Origin: Rotaria macrura
Taxonomy: Eukaryota > Rotifera > Eurotatoria > Philodinida > Philodinidae
Direction of reading: 5' to 3'
Assembly: GCA_900239685.1 (NCBI GenBank)
Contig: OENT01000348.1
Span: 1 to 64,000, forward strand
Length of the DNA: 64,000 bases
Shown here: one piece after another, positions 1 through 12,662 of the stretch
Position numbering within the stretch: position 1 is the first letter of the stretch
Layout: every line of letters begins with the position of its first letter
Position numbers and translations under genes: made by a program
The notes under the pieces: generated by a model
Database searches by the model: none
Seen by the model: the letters and a program-made list of their open reading frames with translations, nothing else
What the model was told of the DNA's origin: nothing

Positions 1-1133
1 GAACATAGTCGACCTCGAACATATGCATGTAATTGTTCGTACAATGGCATAATATCTTTCAATATTTGATCGATTGTGTTTTCGAATTCAGTTACATTTC
101 CCATTTCATAATCTTCAATCCAATATTGCTGAAAAGAAAAGCAGATCATTTTCATTATTGATTTTTACACTACAAACAATCATGATAGGTAAACGTGATC
201 ATTTTAGGTGATTGTTCTCAATCGAATAACTTACAGCTAAATCGTCATACTCGTTGTCTTTAGCAGCTTTACCAAGTAAATCAACGTAAGGAAGATAAAC
301 TGGACGAACACGATTTCCACATTCATCATGCCAACCTTTCCAAGCCCATAAAAGACGATCGTAATCTTTCTCGAACTGCATTAGTGTTTCTAAATCAGGG
401 GATAGTGGATAACATTTTTGATTATCATTCAATTCACAAACTTTTGTTGTTGCATAAATATTTTCTAATTTGGCACTTAGCTCGGATGATTTTTTCACAT
501 CACTTTCTTTCTTCATAGTTATGCCTGATGCTAAACGACTGTAAATAAGCTTCAAATCTCCATCTTTTGAATATTTCATATATTGATTAAACTTCTTCGC
601 TGTCGGTAATGTTAAAAGACTAAATGGTGATTGAATAAGACTCTGATTCGTCATTGCTTGTTGTTGCTCCAGAGTTATATTTGTTTGATAATTCCATTCC
701 AGGAGAGTCGCTATCTGAAGACGATGGGAAGATAAAGGAAAATGGTTTGTACTGTTTTTCTTACTTGAACATATCTTTCTGCTATGGGGAGCATCCAATT
801 TAACCAAAGATTAGCTTCAGTTTCATTTGAATAATCATTAATAATGGGCATTTTCTTCATTTCTTCTTCATTTATTTTATTCCATAGTTCAATATTAACA
901 TGATCGTTAGGATCAACTTCAGATTCATAATCGCTTAAATAGCCAAAATCAAATTGACCGTTGCCTCTGTCGTAGTTAGCAGAATTTCTCGCTTTCAAGT
1001 CATCTAACAATTGCTGTCGAAAGAGATTAACTATTCTTTCTAATTGTCTTTGATTATAATAATATTGTTGTCGATTCAATATCGATAAGTTAAACGAAGA
1101 GACCAATAAAATAATAATGAATAAAGTTTTCAT
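1..1133 (-). CDS. ACE-like M2 dipeptidyl carboxypeptidase, copy 1 (5' part, cut by window edge)
   Basis: This is the N-terminal part of an angiotensin-converting-enzyme family zinc peptidase, a secreted enzyme that removes C-terminal dipeptides from peptides. Exons on the minus strand are 1133-765 (signal peptide and start of the helical domain), 714-235 and 128 to beyond position 1. Donors and acceptors are consensus GT/AG, and exon phases match the complete copy at 8351-11235. The first residues (MKTLFIIILLVSSFNLSI) form a clear signal peptide. Exon 2 carries the conserved blocks YDRLLWAWKGWHDECG and RVRPVYLPYVDLL. The HEXXH zinc site would lie outside the window. Exon 2 is about three-quarters identical in protein to copy 2, and exon 1 is much more diverged. 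The visible part of exon 3 differs from copy 2 at one silent base. The family call is secure; activity cannot be judged from this part. Confidence 0.9.
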
Positions 1134-4100
1134 TATATTTTATATTTTATAGTTGATATCTGAAAAAAATATTCAAATTTTTTTTTTGGTTCATTTATTT
1201 CGGCCATGGAATTGACATGCAGCGTTACCAAACGCAGTGTAGTCATAAATTGTGTCTTTTTCGCATCGTATACAGTCTGATAGAATGAAGAGAACAGAAA
1301 ACGGACGAAGTATGAAAAAATATGTGTGATCGGTTTCATTGGATGTGGTATTTTTGCCTTTTACGAAAAAAGTAATAGAGTATTTAAAAATTATGTGATG
1401 TAAATGAACAATCGATTAAAGTTTGACAGAGAATGACCTAATCCAATTTGTATGTGCTTCAAATTTGAATAGTACTGTTTTAAGGTTTTTCAAAAATCAT
1501 CCAAATTGTTATTATTTCATCGCTGCTTCTCTGGCGTTAAATGAACTAGTGAAAATAATTGTGCTCGTCAATGCACTGTACTAGTGAGACAATGATCTGT
1601 AGACAACGACGGAAACATTTTTTGAAATACGATGAAACTCGATGCAATGTGAGAGACCATGATATTTGTGTTGCATCGTTGAAAATGACATGAATAGTGC
1701 AGGTAAACATTTGTAAGAATCTTCCAAAAATCGAGTGTTTGTTAGAGCAACATAGCTATCGTTATACTTGTTAAGTACTTTTCAAATTGATTACCAGAAA
1801 AACAGATGATAGAGAGTTCAAACTAGCGAGAAACACGATCAGAGCATCCCTCAGAATTGTTAAGACTTGATAATTTTACGCACAGTAGCATGTATGTGAT
1901 GTGACCTCGCTAGTATTCGCACAGGTTCATCATTTGAGTATTGTCAATAGATCAGATCAACTGGAACACATATCTAGTGGTACTTGAAAATAGGCTATGT
2001 TCTATGAACATGAGCTATATGATATGATTTTAAAGAAAATGAGGAACTATGAGTAAATCTGCTGATCGATAGTAACTCGACCTTATTCTACTACGATATG
2101 ACAAATTAGAATAGAGTCAGTAACAAGTAGTAGTTTTAAAACTTGTAATATCTAGTGTGTACAGTTTCCATAAAACATGACTTCAAATAATTTCTAGTCG
2201 AAGAGTCTCTTATCAATTAAAACTTATATTAGATTCTGACTATACGTGCATCGGCTTGATTCTTGAAAAAAGAATGAGAAGTAAAATGTTGACTCGTTCA
2301 AGGTCGATAGCGAATTTACTCTCAATCGAAATATTTCCTCGTTCTACTGCTCGTAATTTGTACAGGCCGAAAGCTTCGGACTATTACCAAGTATAATATG
2401 ACACCTCTTGTCACATAAAATTTATTATCTACTAGTTTCCCAATTGGCTTTCAACGGAAAACCAACGTTCAGTCGATATTAAGGTGTAGATGAATCAGGT
2501 AATGATCGATCAAGTGATGCACCGATACGTTTTTCTTTTCGAAAAGATATCTCTTCTTTAGTAAAACATGATATCAAAGTAGAGCTACACTATGTACCAT
2601 ATAAATCTGCTGCGATTGTTCTCTACTGAGATACGAAAACCGTATTCGACAGACTTCAGAGAATCTTTCATAGCATATATGTTATTAATATCTCATTAGA
2701 ATGTCGGAAAGATTTATCTTTTATAATGCTAGAATATCTAATACGTGATAGCGAAGAGAAGCGTTCGGTAATAAATTGCATTAGAAAATCCTTATGTAAT
2801 TTAGAGAATTATCGGAATCGTATTTCAGATTCGATTTCTACTCGAATCCTTCTAGCAGCTCATTTTCATGAACCTCGATCGGTGGATTTAAGTCATAATT
2901 TGATGAAATCTCGCAGAAAATACATATCATACAATATTTGAAAATTCTATAATCAAGCGAAGCGCCTACTTTTTGTTTATTTCTCATTATTAATAGACAT
3001 GTAAAACAGATTTCACTTCAATCTTTATAGTTATCATTGGCTATATTTCGAGAGGGCACTACTGAGAACATATCGTCGATCAACAGATGGAAAACGAATA
3101 CGAGTCTTTCATAATCGCAGTCATGTTTTTTCAGGTACCAAATATTCATTTTGATTTTGATGTTTAGAACAGAATCAAAATTTAATTCATATTATTGAGT
3201 TTACCTGCAAGATAATATGGTTTAAAGAAAACGTGAATCTGTGCAATCCGAATTACACGCGTGAAAATATTTCCTTCTTGAAATGAACGAAGAAAATGAG
3301 TAAGCAAACGCGTACTTGTTTTGTACGCCTACACACACGGTGTACATTTGGGGCAAATTATTAACGTTAAAAGTAATCGAACCATGTAGTTGAAGTGGGT
3401 CGTATTGACTCCATTTTTGTATTATATTAGCGTTTTAAAAAGAAAAATAATTTAGATACAAGCTGATTCAATGGACAATTGAGCAACAGCAAACATGAAT
3501 ACTTTTCTATCCGAGTTGACTTGTTATAAAAACAAAACTTCCGAACCGAACAACTGTCAAGAGTAAAAAGAATCATTCAAAAAGTTGTAATTACATATTC
3601 AACATTTCTACACCATACTCTAAGATTATCAGAGTATTGTTTATGTGCTTTATTTACCTAAACGTACGTGTGTATTTGAAGAAAAACAACTGATTTCCTT
3701 TATTTAGATAACATAGAGACTTTTAATTGATATGGCAAGAAAATATTGTTATTAGCAAGTATCGGTGTTCAAAATTTAATAAATTGAAATCCTTGATCAG
3801 GTCAAGATCTATTGTCAGTACTTTGAATTTTACAAGAGAGAACAACTGTCGACCATCGGTATTGTCATTTTTCTCATTGATAAAAATTGAATTAGTGTCC
3901 TCTCTGAAATAGTTTTTTTTCACTCGTACAGTCACATGCACCGAGCTGTTGATGACAGTAAGCACAAAAGTGAAAAGCATATCTGTTTATTAATTTATTG
4001 AAATTTTTGTCATTCATGGAACTGCGTATGAGAAAACAAATTCCATGCCCATATTGTCTCATTTCTAGACTATATCTCAGTCTTTCTTACTCATTTACAT

Positions 4101-7100
4101 CAAATTGTAAATACATTGAATATTCGAATTCTTTTATTCAATAATGACAAGTATAAACAATAATCCAATAGAGAAATGTGGAAAGATTTCAAATAAAAGA
4201 GTTACTCGATTTAGAAGACTTGGCTTCTATAGGAATTTATTTTCGGGAGCTATTTTTTGAATACATTTCAGGAATCGACGACTTCCCAATTCAATATTTT
4301 TATTAGTAGAAATGAATCTTTTCTACGTATTCGGTACAAATAACTTCTGAAGTGAAAATTCATTGAGTGACTATCAGGAATATCGATCTCAAAATTATTT
4401 TACCTGAAATGTAGAAATTTTTAAAATAGTCACCTTTTCCAATGGTTTCATACAATATTCAATGATAATCACTTTGTTTCTATCTAAACCATTGAATTCG
4501 GATAATTTATTTCTAGAGAATTTCATTTTATATAATAGTGTCGAGTTTTAATGATTTTACCCTGTGACTCATTTTTTAAGAACTGTTTCTAACGACTAGA
4601 TATATGATATATTCAATCTGTTTTATTCACCATTCGATGATGAAAAAATACTTTTTTCTCGTCAAACTATTCCAAGTGTTTTCTTAACAGGCTAATACAG
4701 TATAATCTATGTTGAAAAAGTAGATGTACCAGGTTGTGAAGTTTCTTTTTATTACAAGATTAACTCGTCGTGTTCAGTAAAAACAGTATTAAATTCAGCA
4801 TCGATGAATATTTATCATAGCAATTAGATTTATTTTTTAAAAATTCATGTTTTTGCAGCATGCTTTCTATGGTATGCTTGAGTGCAAGTAAATATTTTTA
4901 TTAAAACGTTAGAAACTGTTATATTGTTTATGACGTGTGCAAAAAGAAATAATTTATTCAAAGGAAGAAAATTTCCTTCGTCAACTCGTTTTCTTGAATC
5001 AATTATTGTATGTATGTGATGTCAGTTCATTAAGATTTGAAGTAAATTCTGTTGAATATTTCGGCTTTCGAAACATTCTATCAGATGTTGAATACATGAT
5101 CGAAAATAGAGTAATAAAATGAACAGTTGTTTAAAGATGAATACCGACGAGAACAAGAACGTTTCCGTAATATATTAAGCAACAGTTGATTTTATTTTCT
5201 TCTGATCTCTAATCGAAAGATAGAACGTTTTTCAATTTCCAGTCAATTAATTGTCAGCAATATGTTCATCGTGTCGATTTCAATGAGTTATTTTCTTGAT
5301 CGTTCGTAAAAGTCTCAGATAAAGTGATCACTCGTGTCATTGGATATGCATTAAGGTAGAAGGATATTTTTCACCTCGTTTGTAGGTAATACGAAAGTTT
5401 GACATTCTAGTTCTAATTAGATTCGGAACAATGGAAATATCTGAAGTTGTTCGAATCAGTTTTCTGTGTTAAGATTTCAAAGTCAAATTAAAACTACTTT
5501 AACCATCAGATTTCATCAAATCGATGATACAAGTAAACATATTCTTTGCATGATTTATATGGCTAATAAAAACATACATCAGACGCTTGGATTGTTTTCG
5601 TTTCAGATTAAAAAGTACGAAGTAACTTTTTTAATTATAAAACAAATATTGATATGGAACTAGATTATATCAATAGTTAATCCATTTGAAACCACTGAAT
5701 ATGATAAAAGGAAACAGTATGGATTCATTAGTGCGTAGAAGCAATAATTCAAAGTATTGTCTAAGTATCATTGATTTGCGAGAATTTTGTCACCTCCAGA
5801 TCCATGTTTTAAAAATAAGAAACAGTTACACAAGATCTAAAGATATACTATGAATGTCGTCGATCAAGTTGATTTCCATCGTCAAAAGGCAAGCAATGTT
5901 TTAATGATTTTTACACAATCCTTGGTGTCAAATGGCTTAATACTATCTATTCCGATTAAATAGTGAAAATAAAATGATGTATCCGCCTGATTTTTATTAA
6001 AATTTTGACTTTATAAGTAAGTGGAAACCTTACATGGAGTGCTTCATACACAAGATATATTTAGAGCATGTTTAAATGAACCTACCTCTGGCAGTGATGG
6101 TTATTTTTTAATGCTAGAAAAGAAAATTTACTGTCAACCATCGGATATCTTGTATAGATCAATACTTCATTTCGGTTGAACACACGGAACCATCTTTCAT
6201 GTTAAACTTCGTAGAATTATTATTAGAAAAGATTTTCTACCATGCCTACGGTAAAGAGCTTGCAAACAATGCTTTTTCGACGGAGATGCGGAGAGTAGAG
6301 GAGCATCATGAAGAGAAGTTGACTTTCGACTTACCCCCGTCCTCTTTATTAGCCATAGTACATGAAGCAGCAATAAAAAAGAACACACAGCTGTTGAAAA
6401 ATATTCTATGTATAAAATTTATTTTGAGCATGCTTTTGCAAAAAGTACAATTATCTATTTTTGAATAAGAAATTACTTGAATTCACACGAATGATTCATT
6501 GAAGGTAAAGATTAAATATTAATCAGCTCAATCTAGAAGTAAGTAATTTTCACCCAGTCTATTTTCTTGCTGTGTGTCTGACAGTGCATATTTTACTAGA
6601 TGTCACGGATCTACCCTCGCATTTAACCATTATCATTTTCATTCCTTTTCTCTCATCTAGTCATGCGTCACATCTATCGATACATTCATTTACACAGATT
6701 GTGGTTTTCAGAGAGAGCAGAGAAGTATATGTCTGTTTATGTGATCGTTGTATTAGTGAGATAGACTTTTGCAATAAAAAGAAGGGAGAACATTTGATCT
6801 CTAACCCTCGGTAACACTGTATTCTCGGACATTCGTGATTATTAGTTGAGCATAGACGAATTCGCAACTACATCCAAGCGCCTGAAAAAAAGGATCTATC
6901 CTACTTTATGATGAAACCATTCATCAAATTCTATTCAATTTTCTCAAGTGATTCTCTCCGATGTAAATCGAACATTTTCCCATTATATATTCGTCATCTT
7001 ATTTTCTGCCAAAAACTAGAAGGCATATTACTACATGGAAACAATAGCTACTGCTTTGAATTGCTATTGATTTTTAATAGTTATATTGAAACAAAAAATC

Positions 7101-8350
7101 TTGAATGAATCTCAATCATTTACTGAGACAGTGTACATTTGAATGTATCAATTCAGATCTATTCCATTCCGATTTTATTTAGTCAATACTGCTTATGGGT
7201 CACGTTGTCTGTTGCAAGACGATGACAGAAAGGAAATATCATCATCTAAGCAGCGAAAAATAAGAAGATAACAGAAATAGATATTCAGCAAAAAGAAGAA
7301 ATGTTTTTCTAAAGTGACATTTTATTTATTTCTTCTCAAGATATTCTTTCACCATGAATAATCTCATTTGAGGTGAAAGTTTCTTTTCGATCTATCTACA
7401 TCGTATCATATGGGTTTAGATTTGCCCATGACAAGATGTCCAAGAAAAGCATTGTTTGTCTTTTGATTATCTGCACCACCATATACCTGATATACAGAAA
7501 AATAACATATTGAAAACTTTTAAGTTTCCAAATTCTATTGTAAAATCAAGCCAAATTGTATACGGACATTTGTGAACAGCGAAATGTACATTGACATAAG
7601 CGAAGGAAATTATAAGTTTCTATTCTCATTTGAAAAATTGGCGGATGATATATATCTCCATTCGTCATGAAAAATGACACGTTATCTGTACATTTAAAAT
7701 ACAAGCGAGAATCGACAAATACTTGTCTTGATCGACGTGATATTTGTGATAGAAAAGTCGGCTGTATTGAAAACGACATCGATGAAATCTGTTGCTTTGA
7801 ACTTGAAATAGATAAATTCAAACAAAATGAGTTCTGTTGTCAAATTTATTTCGTCCAAATGATCCAGCATTTTCTTGCGAAGAAACGGACTACCCTAAAA
7901 GACTTTGATTTTTGTATGCGATGGCAGAGAACGAATTGATCAAGAAACATTTCATATTCCTACTGAGTTCGTCAAGTAAACACGTACTAATCCAAGAGAC
8001 TCTCTGATAAAGAAATCTCTTTTAGTATATGTCAAATTCTAATTTGTCTTACGACTGCTGGGTTCTTATCCAATGCTCTGCTGGTTGACACGATGATTTA
8101 GATTGTCGTGTTTAATGCTACGATGAGGAGGTTGGTGTCCTTGTAGGTGAAATCTGAAAGTAGATTCTTAACCTCGTATTAGCCGCCATATGCATCAGTC
8201 TGATTTTTCCTACATTAAGTCACTTATCCACATTATTCTCAATATAAACTTGTATTTCAATATAACTTGCATGCATGTCAAAAGCACATATTCAATCAAT
8301 AGCATAGAAAGACATAAGTAAATTCGAGAAAACATGCCTTCTGTGCTGCC
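1134..8350. other. Gene-poor spacer between the two ACE genes
   Basis: About 7.2 kb of AT-rich DNA. All open frames are under about 95 codons, and none resembles a known protein or shows splice-linked continuation, except the LDLa-like relic at 7667-7939. Next to the copy 1 start, the minus strand reads a pyrimidine tract ending in AG at 1161-1160. This is a good splice acceptor 27 bp upstream of the ATG, so a 5' UTR intron or spliced-leader addition is possible. I see no RNA gene or terminal-repeat element here. Confidence 0.6.
7667..7939 (+). pseudogene. Relic of an LDL-receptor class A repeat gene
   Basis: A 90-residue open stretch has Cys and acidic spacing typical of LDL-receptor class A repeats. 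It reads CLDRRDICDRKVGC, then an acidic IDE and a Cys pair, then ELEIDKFKQNEFCC, which matches the start of a following repeat (EFxC). LDLa repeats bind calcium and fold around three disulfides in secreted or membrane proteins, and they are abundant in rotifer multidomain proteins. No convincing splice sites or flanking exons extend it, and several expected Cys and Gly positions are absent. It is most likely a decayed fragment. It could instead be a diverged exon whose partners I failed to recognise, or chance similarity in a Cys-rich frame. Confidence 0.35.
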
Positions 8351-11235
8351 TCATGTCCAACCAATTGAATACCCTCTTGCTAAATTTTCCGACTTCAACC
8401 ACTTGTACAGTGGGTTGAAAAAATCCAACATAGCTTGTGGATCTAATCTCTGCTCTCCAGTTAAAGTTTCTAAAATTTCCGGCCACGGTTTAGAACTTCC
8501 CATCGCCAACATTTCTTTAAACTTCTCGCCAACATCTTTATTTCCATACACATCACACATGTGAAATTCTTCGGTCACACCTTGGATTCGACACATTGCA
8601 CGATAGAATTGAAATTGAAGAATATGGGCAATAAAATATCTCAAGTAGGGGACATTCGACGGTATATGATATTTTGCACCGGCATCAAAGTTTTTCGAGT
8701 CACTTCGACCGACAGGTGCCATTATCCCGCCATGTTCAATACGGAGTTGCCACCATTTTGAATTCAATTCATGTTTACGATCGATTTGATTACGGAAAAG
8801 AAGAAATCGATATTTATCCATCACGTAGCTAAATGGTAGAAAGGCTACTTTTTGTAGAGCTAAACGCAAAAGATAATTTAATTCATAATGCGAATCTACA
8901 TCTTCTTCATCAACAAAACCCAATTTGATCAAATGCGATGGTGAAACTAATTCAATTGAAAATATACACTTTGGTAAGTCATTTTGATCGGTTATAAAAA
9001 GACTACTCACTTGCAAAGATGCCGATCGTATCTCCAATGGCTTCGTGGAAACCCGAATTCGCTCCTCCTCGATATACATATGGTTGATTGTTGTCATAAG
9101 CCATGTAATACTCAACATGACCCATTTCATGATGAATCGTATAAAAATTATCATCATTGAGCTCCGTACATATTTTAACACGATAATCATCATGATAATC
9201 CATATCACTTGCCGATGCATGACACACAACATCCCGATCAGCAGGTTTCTCAAACAAACTTCGAGCCCAAAACTTTGGTGTCATTGCGTACAGACCGATC
9301 GAAGTAAAAAACGATTCAGCTGTTGTGTACATTTGATGAATTGAAAACTTTTTCGCCAGTAGTGCTTCTGTTACATTAACAAGTGGACTGTCAGGATATG
9401 GAACAAGATCATCGAAACGATCATGCCATGTTTGAGCCCACATATTGCCTGTGAAAATTCAAAATTCTATTGAGATCTACATGTAAAAAAGTATTCTCTA
9501 ACTGTTTCCTTTCAGATACATGTGTAGAACACAATGTGTCGTTTTAATTCCTAGTTCGATGAACTTGGTTTTATTCTATCTGAACGTAATACGTACATCT
9601 TTATTTTGTTTCTTATACTTCAACGAGACATCTTTGCGCTACAGATGTATCGTAACATGAAGTAAGATACGGAACAGTTTTGTGTGCACGAAGGATTTCC
9701 AGTTTCATCATGATGGACATGTGCGATTTTGTGTGAAAAACAGTACGGTGAAATGGAACTTTACTCGAGAATTCATACTTCTGTGCTCAATTTTTCGTTT
9801 TAATTCAAAAAGATATGTTTTGTGATGAATGTCAGCGATCGTCTGCTAAGCTGAACCCAAGAGAACAATCTAATTCCCCTATCCTATTTCTGTCTATGCT
9901 CTCTTATGTAGTACTAACATCTCGACGGTATTCTTCATAGTTTTATCTGATGACGGCTCAAACATGAATTATTGGATTGCATTTTATGTCTGAAAAGATT
10001 TTTACCAAGAATATGTGCTGGAATAGGTCCATTACAATCGAAACGATTTGGATATTTTGAACATAGTCGACCTCGAACATATGCATGTAATTGTTCGTAC
10101 AATGGCATAATATCTTTCAATATTTGATCGATAGTGTTTTCGAATTCAGTTACATTTCCCATTTCATAATCTTCAATCCAATATTGCTGAAAAGAAAAGT
10201 AAAACAATTGGTGAATACTTATCAAAATTTGTATGTTAGTTATTTCTATCAATTTCTTACAAACAAACTAAGACTATTAGAAATCTCTCTCTATATTTGA
10301 ATTATGTGATTGTCTTGGATCAAACAACTTACAGCTAGGTCATCGTACTCATTTGCTTTGACATTTTTATCAAGTAAATCGATGTAAGGAAGATAAACTG
10401 GACGAACACGATTCCCACATTCATCATGCCAACCTTTCCAAGCCCATAAAAGGCGATCATAGTCTTTTTCGACTTGCATTAGCCTTTCTACACCTGGTGT
10501 CAGTGGATAACATTTTTGATTATCATTCAATTCGCAAACTTTTGTTGTTGCATAAATATCTTCTAATTGGGCGCTTAACTCAGACGATTTTTTTAAATCA
10601 TCAGTACTATGACTGATAACACCAGATGCTAATCGTCCATATACAAGTTTGAGATCGTTATCGTCTGAGTATTTCATGTATTCGTTGAACTTTTTTGCTA
10701 TCGGTAATGATAAACGACTGAATGGTGATCGAATAAGACTTTGATTCGTCAATGCTTGTTGATTTTCTACAGTTATATTTGTGTGATAATTCCAACCGAG
10801 ATGTGCACCAATCTTAAGAGATATATGAAAAATCACAATCGAGTCTTAAGTATTTTTTCATCTCACTTGACTAAGCCGTTCTGAAATAGTCAAATACCAA
10901 TTTAGCCATTCTAGAGCCTGAGTTTCACTAGAGTAATCATCGATGACGGGCATTTTCTTCATATCTTCTTCATTCAGTTTATTCCATAATTCAACATTGA
11001 CATGGTCATTAGGATCGACTTCAGTTTCATGATTGTTTGAAAAAGCCGAATAATATTGACTGTTGTCTGCAGTACGATAAATTGAATTTCTTTTTTCGAA
11101 TTCATTTAGAAATCGTTCTTCTAAAAGATGAATCAATTTTTTCATTTGTCGTTGATTATAATAATTTCGTTTTTGATTCGACGTTGAAATGTGTAGTGTA
11201 GTAATTAATAAAACGAGAATAAAACGATACCGCAT
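8351..11235 (-). CDS. ACE-like M2 dipeptidyl carboxypeptidase, copy 2 (complete)
   Basis: Complete single-domain angiotensin-converting-enzyme homologue of 687 aa. Exons on the minus strand are 11235-10867, 10812-10333, 10186-10006, 9448-9011 and 8946-8351, and the sum (2064 nt) is in frame. Residues 1-20 form a signal peptide (MRYRFILVLLITTLHIS). The zinc motif HEMGH is at about 450-454, with the third ligand Glu in HEAIGD near 479. The downstream blocks GAKYHIPSNVPYLRYF and LQFQF are the substrate-binding region of the family. There is no C-terminal membrane anchor, and the protein ends right after the conserved GW motif. It therefore resembles soluble single-domain invertebrate ACEs rather than two-domain vertebrate somatic ACE. 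All catalytic residues I can check are present, so it is probably active outside the cell. The start was chosen as the Met opening the signal peptide; an upstream in-frame Met would bury that peptide. Confidence 0.95.
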
Positions 11236-12662
11236 AGTGATTTCTTCTTGAAATCTAAAAATTAAAAGATCTGTAAAAAAACAATCATTGTCATTACTAA
11301 TTCTTATTATTCGTAATCGATCGACAATTATTTCCGGCATGAAAAGGTTAATACTTACAGTTTGTGTCGGTTTTTTTAATCTCATATACTCCTATACAAC
11401 GAGGAGAAAGGAAAACGATGCAAGTATAACAAATATATACGTTGTGTTTCAGCCAATGTGGTGTTTTTGCTTTATACCAGAGCGTAATCAACCGTTGTAT
11501 ATTGTTTGTTTGCGTTTGGTCTCACAATTTATAGGTTTAAATGAAACAAGTTTTGCTTACTTTATATTTTTATCGTTTATTTTATTTAGACATTCACAAT
11601 CAATATTAATATGTCAATGACTGTACACGAATTTTATATTCTTATGCTCGTCTGATTCGTTGTACAGAACTACATACACATGCTAGAAGAAAAAGGATTC
11701 GCTACTACCCCCTTTCGATCGACCTCCATAATTTTTTTTCTCTTGCTCCTGTGTCGATTTTTTCTTTCTTTCTGTACATAGACAGAATGAATAAAAATAT
11801 TATTCACATATATCATCACCTCTATCAACATACGATACCATATTATATTAAGCTACGATAATATTATGCGATGAATGATCTGTGACGGATATTTTTAATC
11901 ATCATATTGTAGTAGAGTTTAGGAAATGAAAATGTAAAGATTCGTTCAATGTATATTTGCGCAGCTTTCATTGTAATATACTTTGTGTAATTTTAATGGT
12001 TTGTTTTTCTACAGTCATATGGTGATAGGTTGATTTCTTATATGGCAAATAGACTGAAAACTAGTGCATCATGTGATTTGTTGACAAGGCGGCAATGATG
12101 ATGATGATTAATATGATCTTGAAAAGAGTTATCGAATCTTGCCATTCTTCTATTCATTTACAAGATAACATTCATAGTGCAAAAAAAAATTATTAGCTTT
12201 TTTCTTTGGTCATAATAATCTATTTGAGAATTTCGACAATGAATGTCTCTCGATTATTTTAGTTTAAAATCAATGGATTTGTTAACTATGTTTAAATTTA
12301 GAGAGGATTCGATAGATTGCCTTTATTTTAATAAACACACACGCAAAAAAAAAGAAATACAATTTATAGTTATAATTTCGTACTAAATTTATTATCCTTT
12401 TTTTCATTGGGTACGCAACAATTTATGATTAGAAAAAGTTTATTTGTAATATAAATCGTCTTGGTCATAGATAGCCATTCGTTTAATTCTAAAAATAGTA
12501 AATATTAATAATAACATTTAAAAATAAAGAAACTAAATGTGAAAAGGTAGTGAGTAACATGCTACGGTGAAGATTTGAGTGCAACATAACAAAAACAACG
12601 AAACTTACTCGGTAAAATGCACTGAACTAGATTACGTGTATTTATAACAATGTTATGACACA
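11236..12662. other. Intergenic region, upstream of ACE copy 2 and downstream of the Dab-like gene
   Basis: About 1.4 kb with no supported gene. Two acceptor-like pyrimidine tracts ending in AG lie within 60 bp upstream of the ACE copy 2 ATG on the minus strand. The rest is AT-rich with short A and T runs, and holds the 3' flank of the Dab-like gene. Confidence 0.55.

Noticed and set aside
6197-6468. Overlapping open frames on both strands
   Set aside because: No known motif, no conserved start context and no splice continuation; a chance frame in AT-rich DNA.
9045-9344. Plus-strand open frame of 99 codons
   Set aside because: It lies antisense within exon 4 of ACE copy 2, where the minus strand encodes the zinc-binding motif.
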